Assembly (NCBI RefSeq): GCF_016925635.1
Contig: NZ_CP070490.1
Span: 2,238,001 to 2,302,000, forward strand
DNA from: Lysinibacillus fusiformis
Lineage (GTDB): Bacteria; Bacillota; Bacilli; Bacillales_A; Planococcaceae
DNA length: 64,000 nt
Direction of reading: 5' to 3'
Shown here: positions 1 to 7,985 of the stretch, one piece after another
Layout: every line of letters begins with the position of its first letter
Position numbering within the stretch: the first letter of the stretch is position 1
The notes under the pieces: model-generated
What the model saw: the letters and a program-made list of their open reading frames with translations, nothing else
The model's database searches: none
What the model was told of the DNA's origin: nothing
Made by a program: the position numbers and the translations under genes

Positions 1-153
1 GAACCTTATAAAAAATAATACCAAGTAATTTTATATGTATTATTGACTTAATTAAATCCTTGTTATATACTAGGAAATAAGTTAAGGGTACGAAAATTCT
101 TGTTAAAAAAGGTAAATGTTTTCATAAGTGCTCCCCCACTTTTGAATATATAG

Positions 154-184
154 AAGAGCAGTTGCCTAGCCAGTAACTGCTCTT
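154..184. other. perfect 10-bp hairpin upstream of the first gene
   Basis: AAGAGCAGTT at 154-163 pairs exactly with AACTGCTCTT at 175-184 across an 11-nt loop. Neither strand has a clear T-tract after it, so it is not a convincing intrinsic terminator. It sits about 20 nt before the ribosome site of the first gene and could be a leader structure or a protein site. The rest of bases 1-153 is AT-rich with no supported gene. Confidence 0.4.
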
Positions 185-217
185 CCCAAAAAAACTGATG
201 ATAAAGGAGTGTTTAAA

Positions 218-604
218 ATGGGTAATATCTATAGTGCACAAAACATTGTATCCTATCTAATATATGAGCTAAATGAAGGGCATGTCTTTGTCAACAATAA
301 GTCCATTCAACACCTTCTTACATCAGTCGAAAGAAAATGGCAGCAAGTCTTTGGTCATACAGCATTTCAAGAACATGTTTTTGCTGAAGAGGAAGACTAT
401 ACTGTTAAGGAAGTATTTGAGGCATATGAACAGTACGGTGTGAGCCATATCTCACTTCCTGCGACAGAGATTTACTTAAAATATGGTACATTTCAATTAG
501 TGGAACGTACGTATGCAATACCAAATTTTACAGAAGAAGAAATTAGTCTTGTTCAACAAGCTTTAGCACAATATCGTTATCAATTGCTTTCAAAAGCAAG
601 TTAA
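218..604 (+). CDS. orphan Panacea (DUF4065/SocA)-like protein
   Basis: A 128-aa soluble protein. The ATG at 218 is chosen because AAAGGAG lies 8 nt upstream; the GTG at 209 overlaps that ribosome site. The pattern resembles the Panacea/DUF4065 fold: an N-terminal 'YSAQNIVSYLIYEL' helix, a middle region with 'IQHLL', then 'VKEVFEAYEQYG' followed by 'HISL'. The usual 'LQKLLY' and 'GPV' motifs are degenerate, so this is a distant match by eye only. Panacea domains act as antitoxins or proteolytic adaptors, but no toxin gene is adjacent: a terminator follows directly and the next gene is hom. It could also be an unrelated small protein. Confidence 0.5.
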   Translation: MGNIYSAQNIVSYLIYELNEGHVFVNNKSIQHLLTSVERKWQQVFGHTAFQEHVFAEEEDYTVKEVFEAYEQYGVSHISLPATEIYLKYGTFQLVERTYAIPNFTEEEISLVQQALAQYRYQLLSKAS

Positions 605-623
605 AACCCCCTCATATATTTAA

Positions 624-658
624 GCTCATTCTCTGCTGCTACAGGGAATGAGTTTTTT
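624..658 (+). terminator. intrinsic terminator of the Panacea-like gene
   Basis: CTCATTC and GAATGAG arms with an inner CTG/CAG pairing are followed by TTTTTT. It lies 20 nt after the stop codon. Confidence 0.85.
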
Positions 659-1068
659 CTTTAAAGGGATTGTTATGAATGTCCGAGCATACATATATAT
701 AATAGAAGAAAGACATTCGTATATTGAAATGTAAATAGTCAATATTTGTTCAAATCTTATAGAATGATTAATAAAACGTATAATAAAGGGAATGAAACCG
801 ATTTCTTTTGCACATCTAGAGAAAACAAATGTCCTTCCTAGAAAGATTTTTCTTGTGCAATGTATGTATTTGCGTTACAATTTTCTTTAAGTTAAATTTT
901 GAATTATTTGAATTTGTATGTGTTCCAACACATATAGAAATAGCGAAACTCATACAAAGAAGAGTTGTTGGCTAAAGACTGCGGTGGGTGTCAAATAGTC
1001 ATGACACAACCCCATGGAGAATTAGCTTTAATGAAACTGCGGAATGTAAGTTGGAGGGAATAACAAGA
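659..1068 (+). promoter_or_regulatory. 410-nt leader of hom with a possible 20-codon leader ORF
   Basis: A long AT-rich untranslated stretch precedes hom. Near its 3' end, GGGTGTCA (about 987-994) can pair with TGACAC plus nearby CCC (about 1000-1012), making a small hairpin. An open frame from ATG 1001 to TAA 1063 (20 codons, starting MTQPHGELAL) ends 5 nt before the hom ATG and overlaps its ribosome site. TTGTTC followed 17 nt later by TAATAA (about 748-776) could be a promoter. No T-box, S-box or lysine-riboswitch core was recognised, and regulation is not established. Confidence 0.35.
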
Positions 1069-2055
1069 ATGGCAACTATAAAGGCAGCGATTTTAGGATT
1101 TGGAACGGTAGGTCAGGGGATCTACCATATTTTAAATGAAAAACGAGAAGAGCTAAAAAATAAATTAGGTATTGAATTAGAGGTAGCGAAGATTTTAGTG
1201 ACAGATGCTAGTCGCGAACGTGTGCCAGGAACAGCACATTTAATGACAACAAGCATGGATGAAGTCTTAGCAGAACCAGGTATGCAGGTTGTGTTTGAAG
1301 CAATTGTTAACGAAGAGCCTGCATACAGTTATTTAAAGCGAGCAGTTGAACATAAATGTCATGTTATTACAGCCAATAAAGTGATGTTTGCCAAACGAGG
1401 TTTAGAGTTGCAGGATCTTGCAAAAGCTAATGGCGTTTTTGTAGGCTATGAGGCTACTACTGCTGGTGGTGTACCTGTTATTAAAACAATGAAAAATATT
1501 TTACTTGTAAATGATGTAAGTCGTATACAAGGCGTCTTAAATGGCACATGTAACTATATTTTAACAAAAATGCGTGCACAGGGCTGGTCTTTCGAAACAG
1601 CTTTAAAAGAGGCACAAGGCTTAGGTTATGCTGAAGCAGATCCATATAATGATATATCTGGGCAGGATGCATTTAAAAAATTAATGATTTTAAGTGCCTT
1701 AGCTTTTGGAGAGCAACCAGATTGGTCAGATGTAGAAGTGATTGGGATCGATAGTATCTCTGCTGAACAAGTTCGTGAAGCGTGTGAAAATGGTCTGCGT
1801 TACCGCCATGTAGCTGAAGTGGAGAAACGGGCTGACGGTAAAATTATTGCTAAAGTCGGTCCACAACTAGTTGATAAAGAGCATCCACTTTATCCAGTCG
1901 ATGATGTGTTTAATGCGGTGGCATTAGAGACTAACTATATTGGTACATTAACATTAGTTGGTCCTGGAGCAGGGATGTACCCAACTGCGAGTGTCATGGT
2001 AGAGGATTATGCTGAAATCATTGGGAAAAGAGCAGGATTTGTTGTCACAATCTAA
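1069..2055 (+). CDS. hom: homoserine dehydrogenase without an ACT domain
   Basis: Reduces aspartate semialdehyde to homoserine with NAD(P)H, the branch point to threonine and methionine. The 328-aa protein begins at ATG 1069, with GGAGGG 10 nt upstream; an in-frame GTG at 988 lacks a good site. Visible motifs are the Rossmann 'GFGTVGQG' (residues about 9-16), 'ANKVMFAKRG', 'TTAGGVPVI', 'GVLNGTCNYILTKM' and 'GYAEADPYNDISGQDAFKK'. The protein stops after 'GPGAGMYPTASVMVEDYAE', so it lacks the roughly 80-100-residue ACT regulatory domain of the ~430-aa Bacillus enzyme. Feedback control by threonine through that domain is therefore not expected. No thrC or thrB follows; a strong terminator comes straight after. 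Confidence 0.93.
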   Translation: MATIKAAILGFGTVGQGIYHILNEKREELKNKLGIELEVAKILVTDASRERVPGTAHLMTTSMDEVLAEPGMQVVFEAIVNEEPAYSYLKRAVEHKCHVITANKVMFAKRGLELQDLAKANGVFVGYEATTAGGVPVIKTMKNILLVNDVSRIQGVLNGTCNYILTKMRAQGWSFETALKEAQGLGYAEADPYNDISGQDAFKKLMILSALAFGEQPDWSDVEVIGIDSISAEQVREACENGLRYRHVAEVEKRADGKIIAKVGPQLVDKEHPLYPVDDVFNAVALETNYIGTLTLVGPGAGMYPTASVMVEDYAEIIGKRAGFVVTI

Positions 2056-2065
2056 TAAAAGCTTT

Positions 2066-2116
2066 AAAAAAGCCCACCATTCAACAATGTTTAATTGTAT
2101 GAATGGTGGGTTTTTA
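2066..2116. terminator. bidirectional terminator between hom and the HTH gene
   Basis: AAAAAAGCCCACCATTCA pairs with TGAATGGTGGGTTTTT. A-rich and T-rich tails on opposite sides let it serve both convergent genes. Confidence 0.9.
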
Positions 2117-2344
2117 GTCTTCATCTTTGACGTCAATATCCTCTGGAATAGGAGTAGAACGCCAAATTTCAATTTCCTCTTTAATACGTTCCAATTGTTT
2201 AAAATAAGTGCTGAATTGGCCACTATTGATTAGAATTTGTTGTCCATCGTAAACAGAACGGATGCGTCCTTCGTAAACTAGACGCATTACTTGATCCTCA
2301 GGCATACCGAGATCAAAAGCTGTCTCTTCAATTGTTTTATACAT
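2114..2344 (-). CDS. small excisionase-like helix-turn-helix protein
   Basis: A 76-aa protein. The start at 2344 is supported by AAAGGAG 7 nt upstream; the longer upstream reading frame has no ribosome site. The N-terminal half (about residues 4-40: 'TIEETAFDLGMPEDQVMRLV', then 'GRIRSVYDGQQILI') has the spacing of an excisionase/MerR-type winged helix. The C-terminal part is acidic (ends DVKDED) with a short helical stretch. It is probably a DNA-binding accessory protein. No recombinase or phage gene is nearby, so excisionase function is not implied. It converges on hom through a shared terminator. Confidence 0.7.
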   Translation of the reverse strand: MYKTIEETAFDLGMPEDQVMRLVYEGRIRSVYDGQQILINSGQFSTYFKQLERIKEEIEIWRSTPIPEDIDVKDED

Positions 2345-2499
2345 ACGATTCGCTCCTTTTACTGTTTTTATTATAACGTCCATTATTGAGAAAGCATACT
2401 GTGGTAATGAAAAGAAAAGTAAAAATGATAATTGTTTGATTTTGGATAAATATGTATGATTAGTATTGAGAACGTAGTGAAGCGGGGATGAGTTGATAA

Positions 2500-3363
2500 A
2501 TGTTAAATCCATTGTTTGTATTACTAGCAGCTATTCTATGGGGGATGACTGGAACTGCCCAAACCTATTTGGACCAAGGGGTATCTCCAATAGCAGTGGC
2601 CACAATTCGTTCTGCAATTGGTGGCGGTTTATTATTAGCCATTACGATTTTATTGCGGAAAATTAACTTTTTAAGGTGGTCGTGGAAATGGACGATTTTA
2701 GCTGCGGCTAGTATAGCTCTTTTCCAAGGTCTTTTCTTCTCATCCATTCGTCTAACAGGTATAGCCATTGGAACTGTTGCTACTATTGGCAGTGCACCGG
2801 TGTTTTCTGGTGTTTTAGAGTGGCTATTATGGAAAACACGCCCCACAGCGGTATGGGGACTTGCTACATTGATGGCCATTATCGGATGTCTTTTATTATT
2901 TATGAATAATGGAGAAGAGTCTGTTCACATTGGCGGATTCACACTAGCACTTTGTGCAGGTCTAGCCTTCGCATTTTATACAAACATAAGTAAAAAATTA
3001 ATGGCACAGGAAGATGCATTACCAGCAGTTGCTATGACGTTTTCCATTTGCACGTTGTTTTTACTGCCGTTTTCCCTAGAAAATGGATTTTTTTGGTTAG
3101 GAAATGTGCACAACTTATGGACAATGCTGTTTATGGGGATTATGTGTACAAGCGTAGCGTATTTATTGTTTTTAAATGGACTACAAAAAATTAGTTCATC
3201 CACAGCTGTAACACTTTCATTAGCAGAACCATTGACTGCAGCAATTCTTGGTGTGTTTTTAATTGGAGAACATTTAAGTATAGTATCTTGGCTTGGGGTA
3301 GCAATGTTATTAGGAGGCATTGTTGTTTTAACACTAGGTGGAAGAAAAAAGCTAAAACCTTAA
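2500..3363 (+). CDS. EamA-family (DMT) transporter
   Basis: A 287-aa integral membrane protein with about ten hydrophobic helices arranged as two five-helix EamA repeats. The first repeat opens with 'AAILWGMTGTAQTYL'; the second ends in 'AEPLTAAILGVFLIGEHLS', the typical late EamA motif, and a short basic tail. Family members export amino acids, nucleosides or other metabolites; the substrate cannot be read here. The start has only a weak GGGGATG site about 10 nt upstream. It appears monocistronic and is divergent from the small HTH gene; a paralogue lies at 27458-28351. Confidence 0.85.
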   Translation: MLNPLFVLLAAILWGMTGTAQTYLDQGVSPIAVATIRSAIGGGLLLAITILLRKINFLRWSWKWTILAAASIALFQGLFFSSIRLTGIAIGTVATIGSAPVFSGVLEWLLWKTRPTAVWGLATLMAIIGCLLLFMNNGEESVHIGGFTLALCAGLAFAFYTNISKKLMAQEDALPAVAMTFSICTLFLLPFSLENGFFWLGNVHNLWTMLFMGIMCTSVAYLLFLNGLQKISSSTAVTLSLAEPLTAAILGVFLIGEHLSIVSWLGVAMLLGGIVVLTLGGRKKLKP

Positions 3364-3439
3364 GAAATTCTTCATTTTTATAATAGCTGGTTTTTAAGAT
3401 TTGAGAGATACACTTATATTTGAGAGCGAGGTGTATATC

Positions 3440-4132
3440 ATGACGAAATTAACAGTTCTTGTTACAGATGACGATCAAGATATTCGTGATGGTATTGAAA
3501 TCTATTTAAAAAATGAAGGCTATCATGTCATTAAAGCAGCAGATGGCTTAGATGCATTAAAAAAGCTAGAGAACAATGAAGTACATTTAATTATTTTAGA
3601 TATCATGATGCCAAACATGGATGGAATTACAGCAACCTTTAAAATTAGGGAAGAGCGCAATATTCCAATTATCATGCTGAGTGCAAAGGCGGAGGATGGC
3701 GATAAGATTCATGGATTATCGGTTGGAGCAGATGATTATGTGACAAAGCCATTCCATCCATTAGAGCTATTGGCACGTGTAAAATCTCAGCTACGACGCT
3801 ATGTTCAGCTAGGGACGTATAGTGAGGGTGCTGCAAAGGTGGAAATCGACGGACTTGTTCTTGATGAAGAGGCAAAAGAGGTTGTATTAGAAGGAGAGGC
3901 TGTTCGACTAACCCCGATAGAATATAAAATTACGGAATTATTAATGAAAAATGCAGGGCGTGTGTTTTCGATTCGTGAAATTTATGAACGTGTTTGGAAT
4001 GAGGAAGCTTATAATGCTGAAAATATTGTAGCTGTTCACATTCGGAAAATACGTGAGAAAATTGAAGCTGATCCGAAAAATCCACGCTATCTAAAGGTGG
4101 TATGGGGCGTTGGCTATAAAATGGAAAAATAA
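3440..4132 (+). CDS. OmpR-family response regulator (VanR-like)
   Basis: A 230-aa DNA-binding response regulator. The receiver domain (about residues 4-118) has the acidic pair 'DDD' near residues 10-12, the phospho-acceptor D54 in 'LDIMMPNMDG', the conserved Ser/Thr region in 'IIMLSAKAED' and the lysine in 'DDYVTKPFHPLEL'. The C-terminal winged helix (about 135-228) carries 'LTPIEYKITELLMKN' and 'VWGVGYKMEK'. ATG 3440 has GAGGTG 7 nt upstream. A 39-codon ORF and then the cognate-looking histidine kinase follow on the same strand, so the three probably form one operon. Confidence 0.93.
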   Translation: MTKLTVLVTDDDQDIRDGIEIYLKNEGYHVIKAADGLDALKKLENNEVHLIILDIMMPNMDGITATFKIREERNIPIIMLSAKAEDGDKIHGLSVGADDYVTKPFHPLELLARVKSQLRRYVQLGTYSEGAAKVEIDGLVLDEEAKEVVLEGEAVRLTPIEYKITELLMKNAGRVFSIREIYERVWNEEAYNAENIVAVHIRKIREKIEADPKNPRYLKVVWGVGYKMEK

Positions 4133-4145
4133 ACTAGAGAAGTAT

Positions 4146-4265
4146 ATGACAATTGCAGGATTTGTAGCAGGCGTTGTTGGACTCATTTATTTTGGTGTTT
4201 ATGCCTATCAAATTGTCAATTCTCGCTCCTCAGAAGTTTTACAGTTACTAGAAAGAATTTTTTAG
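4146..4265 (+). CDS. small single-pass membrane protein between regulator and kinase
   Basis: A 39-codon frame fills the gap between the response regulator and the kinase. It has one hydrophobic segment ('AGFVAGVVGLIYFGVYAY', about residues 4-21) followed by a polar tail with basic and acidic residues. Its TAG overlaps the kinase ribosome site (GAGGAG at 4265-4270), which suggests translational coupling. The upstream Shine-Dalgarno is weak (AGAGAAG). It could be a true small membrane partner of the kinase or the remnant of a longer N-terminal segment. Confidence 0.5.
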   Translation: MTIAGFVAGVVGLIYFGVYAYQIVNSRSSEVLQLLERIF

Positions 4266-4281
4266 AGGAGTGTAAAGACTT

Positions 4282-6492
4282 ATGGTGAAAAAATGGAAAT
4301 CCCTTCTCGTATTAATGTGTTTAATCTGGACGGTTTTCGGTGTACTTACTTTTTATCATGTGGGTTATCAGTATATTGGAAAATCATATTTCGAATCGGA
4401 AAATTTCCAGCATGAAATCGATAATTTCACTGCAGAACTAGGACCGTTATTAATCAACGTTCCGAATGCACAGGAATTAAAAAATAAAATAGAGATTACC
4501 CAAACTGAAATAGAGGATCATCGTAATTACTACGGTACATTAGGACAGCAAATCGATAATATTAAAGCACAATATGAACAGCGCATTCAGGAAGCTGTAG
4601 ATGCCAATGCAACAGAATTAAAGACAAAGCTAGAGACTGAACGCGATACTAAAATTAAAGATATTACAGCAAATTTTGAAAATGATGAACATGTACGAAA
4701 GAAGATTCTTGCAGAAAAAGAAGCGCTTATTGATAAATATATCAAAGCCGCACAAAGTGAATCCAAAAGCTTTAGTAAGACCTACGACTATTGGTCTTAT
4801 GAGTTGACAAATACAGAAACAGGTAAAATTTACCGTTCTGGTGATGTTTCTGAAAGTAGTGCCTATAAAATAAAGTATACTGATCGAAAACCGCTATATG
4901 CATGGAATATTAGTGATAATTTAAGAGATATTTTTTACCGTACAGAAACGTATGTGAATGTAGATGACCTTTACGAAACGACAGAATATACAGGTGTAGT
5001 AGCTATCTCTAAAAAAGCAGTAATGTCAGAAGATGTGATACAAGGAGGATACCAACAATTTCAACAGTTTCAACGCAATCAATATACCCATTACTTTATT
5101 TGGATTACAAGTATTATAATGGCCGTCTTTGTTTGGAGGGGGCGTAAGGACGTATTACAGATTGTTAGGAGCATGAAGGAAAAAGATCTTTTATCAAAGT
5201 ATAAAATTGATGTGCAAATTATTCTTTTGTTAATAACGGGCCTTATGTATTTCATTTCAGCACAAGTTGTTTTTGAATCGATTGAATATAATTCAATATA
5301 TAATTATAATTATGTGCGTTTTATACTTGATATTGCCTTTAAAATAGCTGTTTTAATGGTAATTGGCAGTGCCTTCTTTGTGCAATTAATATGGTTGTAT
5401 ACAAGAGTAGATACTTTGAAAAAGCTAGAGGGAAATGTGAAATCGAGCTATTTATGGTCACTTGGGGATTCCCTTACTGATTTATTTATTAATCGTTCGA
5501 TTGCATTGCATTCCATTGTGATGCTAGCTGCAGCATTCTTTGGAGGAGGTAGCCTTGTCGCTTTCATGGCTGGAGTAGGAGGTTTCGCAGTCCTTGTGCT
5601 TGGTATTTGTATGCTTATAGGATTCCCTGCTATGATTGTTTTCCTATCAAGAATGGGTTATTTAAATCGCATTATGAAAGATACGAAGGATATGGCTGAA
5701 GGTCGTTTAAACCGCGATGTAAAGATAAAAGGGAAATCACCGCTTGCAGGTCATGCAGAAAACCTCAATCATTTACGAGAAGGCGTGCGTACGTCTATGC
5801 ATGAACAGGCGAAAAGTGAGCGTTTAAAAACAGAGCTAATTACAAATGTGAGTCATGATTTACGGACTCCTTTAACCTCTATAATAACGTATACCGATTT
5901 ACTGAAGAAACCAAATATTACAGAAGAAGAACGTCAACAATACATTCATATTCTCGATAAAAAATCTGAACGTTTAAAGGTGCTAATTGAAGATCTATTT
6001 GAAGTATCGAAAATGGCAAGCGGTAATATTGAACTTCATCGCAGTCGAGTTGATTTGACACAGCTTATCCAGCAAGCAGTAGGAGAGCATAAGGAGGATC
6101 TAGCACAATCTAATTTAGATTTACGAATGACGATGCCAAATGATCTAATTTATGCATATGTGGATGGTCAAAAGTGGTGGAGACTCATTGATAATTTAAT
6201 TGTCAATGTCTTGAAATATGCGCTTGAGGGAACTCGTGTCTATGTGACATTAAAGCGTACGGCTGATGGCGATGCTGAATTTACAGTGAAAAATGTAGCG
6301 AAGTATGAAATTAGTGAGGATGCTGAGGAATTATTTGAACGCTTTAAACGTGCAGATGCTTCTCGTCATACAGAGGGCTCGGGGCTTGGATTAGCCATTG
6401 CACAATCCATTGTCGATTTACATGGAGCAAGGATGACCATTGATGTAGATGGAGATTTATTTAAAGTAATTGTTCGAATTCCAGCAGTTTAA
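4282..6492 (+). CDS. membrane sensor histidine kinase (VanS-like), 736 aa
   Basis: Autophosphorylates and passes phosphate to the response regulator encoded upstream. TM1 spans about residues 8-27. An extracytoplasmic region of about 240 residues follows, with a charged coiled-coil stretch (about 60-165). At least five further membrane helices lie between about 270 and 460, then a HAMP-like linker and the kinase core. H525 sits in 'TNVSHDLRTPL'; the N-box is 'RLIDNLIVNVLKYA', and the G-box 'GSGLGLAIAQ' is at about 699-708. GAGGAG lies 11 nt before ATG 4282. The large multi-helix sensor is unlike the short two-TM VanS, so the signal is unknown; the coiled coil suggests an envelope stimulus. 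Confidence 0.9.
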   Translation: MVKKWKSLLVLMCLIWTVFGVLTFYHVGYQYIGKSYFESENFQHEIDNFTAELGPLLINVPNAQELKNKIEITQTEIEDHRNYYGTLGQQIDNIKAQYEQRIQEAVDANATELKTKLETERDTKIKDITANFENDEHVRKKILAEKEALIDKYIKAAQSESKSFSKTYDYWSYELTNTETGKIYRSGDVSESSAYKIKYTDRKPLYAWNISDNLRDIFYRTETYVNVDDLYETTEYTGVVAISKKAVMSEDVIQGGYQQFQQFQRNQYTHYFIWITSIIMAVFVWRGRKDVLQIVRSMKEKDLLSKYKIDVQIILLLITGLMYFISAQVVFESIEYNSIYNYNYVRFILDIAFKIAVLMVIGSAFFVQLIWLYTRVDTLKKLEGNVKSSYLWSLGDSLTDLFINRSIALHSIVMLAAAFFGGGSLVAFMAGVGGFAVLVLGICMLIGFPAMIVFLSRMGYLNRIMKDTKDMAEGRLNRDVKIKGKSPLAGHAENLNHLREGVRTSMHEQAKSERLKTELITNVSHDLRTPLTSIITYTDLLKKPNITEEERQQYIHILDKKSERLKVLIEDLFEVSKMASGNIELHRSRVDLTQLIQQAVGEHKEDLAQSNLDLRMTMPNDLIYAYVDGQKWWRLIDNLIVNVLKYALEGTRVYVTLKRTADGDAEFTVKNVAKYEISEDAEELFERFKRADASRHTEGSGLGLAIAQSIVDLHGARMTIDVDGDLFKVIVRIPAV

Positions 6493-6496
6493 TGGT

Positions 6497-6527
6497 AAAA
6501 AGGCGGCAAACTTCTGCCGCCTTTTTT
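6497..6527. terminator. bidirectional terminator, kinase / acyl-CoA dehydrogenase
   Basis: AAAAAGGCGGCA pairs with TGCCGCCTTTTTT around a 6-nt loop. It separates two convergent genes and overlaps neither stop codon. Confidence 0.92.
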
Positions 6528-6528
6528 A

Positions 6529-7677
6529 TTATAGACCTAAATTTTTGGCGATAATAACCTTCATGACTTCATTGGTTCCTGCATAGATGGACATAACAGG
6601 TATATCTCTATACCTTCTAGCAATCTTATATTCCTCCATATAGCCATAGCCACCATGCAATTGCATGCATTGCGTAGCAAGGTCACGTGCATTTTCAGTA
6701 ATCCAGTATTTTGCCATAGATACTTTAGTCACAACATCATTCCCTGCGATATGCTCTTCAATCAAGGATTCTAAAAATGATTTACCAAGCTCAATTTTAG
6801 TAGCCATTTCAGCTAATTTAAATTGTGTATTTTGGAAGTCACCAATTGTTTTACCAAAAGCTTGGCGTGATTTCACATAGTCTAGCGTTAATGCAAGCAT
6901 ATCCTCAGCGGCTGTTTGTGCGGCAATCGCTACGGCTAATCGCTCTTGTTGTAGTTTTTCCATCATATAATGAAAGCCCTTGCCCTCTTCTCCAAGTAGG
7001 TTTTGCACAGGCACTCGACAATCTTCAAAATAGAGTTCAGCAGTATCTTGGGCATGCATACCCACTTTTTCGAGCTGCCTTCCTTTTGTAAAGCCAGGTG
7101 TACCTTCTTCAATAACAAGTAGGCTGATGCCACGATGCTTTTTTTCAGCCTGTGGATTTGTTTTCACTGCGACAACCGCTAAGTTTGTGTGGATACCATT
7201 TGTGATAAAGGTTTTTTGACCATTTACAATATAATGGTCACCATCGCGAATAGCCGATGTTTGGATATTCGCCAAATCTGAACCTGTACCAGGCTCGGTC
7301 ATTGCAATAGCGGTTATATAGTCGCCTGTAACACACTTAGGTAGCCAGCGTGATTTTTGTTCGTGTGTACCATATGCCTCAATATAAGGTACGACAATAT
7401 CATTATGCAAGCCGACCCCAATAAGGCTGGAGCCTATACGTTCAAGTTCTTCTTGAATAATGACACCAAAGCTGAAATCCAGGCCCAGTCCACCATATTG
7501 TTCTTCTACTTGTGGACAAAGATAGCCCATATCACCAAGCTTACGCCAAAAAGAAGGCGGAATAAGATGATTCTTTTCCCATTGTGCATAATGCGGTTCA
7601 GCTTCTTCAGCTAAAAACTTACGAAAGGTTTTACGAAATAACTCATGCTCTGTTGTTTCAAATTTATAACGTGTCAT
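6529..7677 (-). CDS. acyl-CoA dehydrogenase, LCAD/isovaleryl-type active site
   Basis: A 382-aa FAD flavoenzyme that introduces a 2,3 double bond into acyl-CoA and hands electrons to ETF. Start 7677 is preceded by AAGGGGTG; 39 more in-frame codons upstream lack a site. Motifs: 'AMTEPGTGSDLA' (FAD/substrate), 'QKTFITNG' and 'MQLHGGYGYMEEY'. At the SCAD/MCAD catalytic-Glu position it has 'IYAGTNEVMK' (Ala). Instead a Glu is present in 'LQQERLAV', the location used by long-chain and isovaleryl-CoA dehydrogenases. Substrate class is inferred from that. The gene is alone, with no ETF or thiolase neighbour. Confidence 0.9.
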   Translation of the reverse strand: MTRYKFETTEHELFRKTFRKFLAEEAEPHYAQWEKNHLIPPSFWRKLGDMGYLCPQVEEQYGGLGLDFSFGVIIQEELERIGSSLIGVGLHNDIVVPYIEAYGTHEQKSRWLPKCVTGDYITAIAMTEPGTGSDLANIQTSAIRDGDHYIVNGQKTFITNGIHTNLAVVAVKTNPQAEKKHRGISLLVIEEGTPGFTKGRQLEKVGMHAQDTAELYFEDCRVPVQNLLGEEGKGFHYMMEKLQQERLAVAIAAQTAAEDMLALTLDYVKSRQAFGKTIGDFQNTQFKLAEMATKIELGKSFLESLIEEHIAGNDVVTKVSMAKYWITENARDLATQCMQLHGGYGYMEEYKIARRYRDIPVMSIYAGTNEVMKVIIAKNLGL

Positions 7678-7985
7678 TTGAAATAGCACCCCTTTTTCCT
7701 CGTAAATGCGTAAATTTGCTCGTTCATCTACTATGTTACTGGAAGATTTGTGAAAATCAAAGTAACTTTTCAGGTAGAATGACAAAAATGTCATCTATAT
7801 ACAATGAAATGTCATGTAAAACGAGAGTAACTAATGAAATGAAAAGGTAAACTTATATTTGTCATTGAATAAAGTGACAAGTTCCTATTTTCTCTAGAAG
7901 ATTATTCAAGTGCTTCAAGCAATATGATTGTTAAGTATAATGATATAATCAATTAAATTATAGAAAGAAAGTAGAGGACTTGGTT

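Noticed and set aside
659..1068. T-box, S-box or lysine riboswitch before hom
   Set aside because: None of the core motifs (for example the T-box AGGGTGGNACCGCG) is present.
2114..2512. 132-aa reading of the small HTH gene
   Set aside because: The upstream 56 codons overlap the divergent promoter region and lack a ribosome site; ATG 2344 has AAAGGAG.
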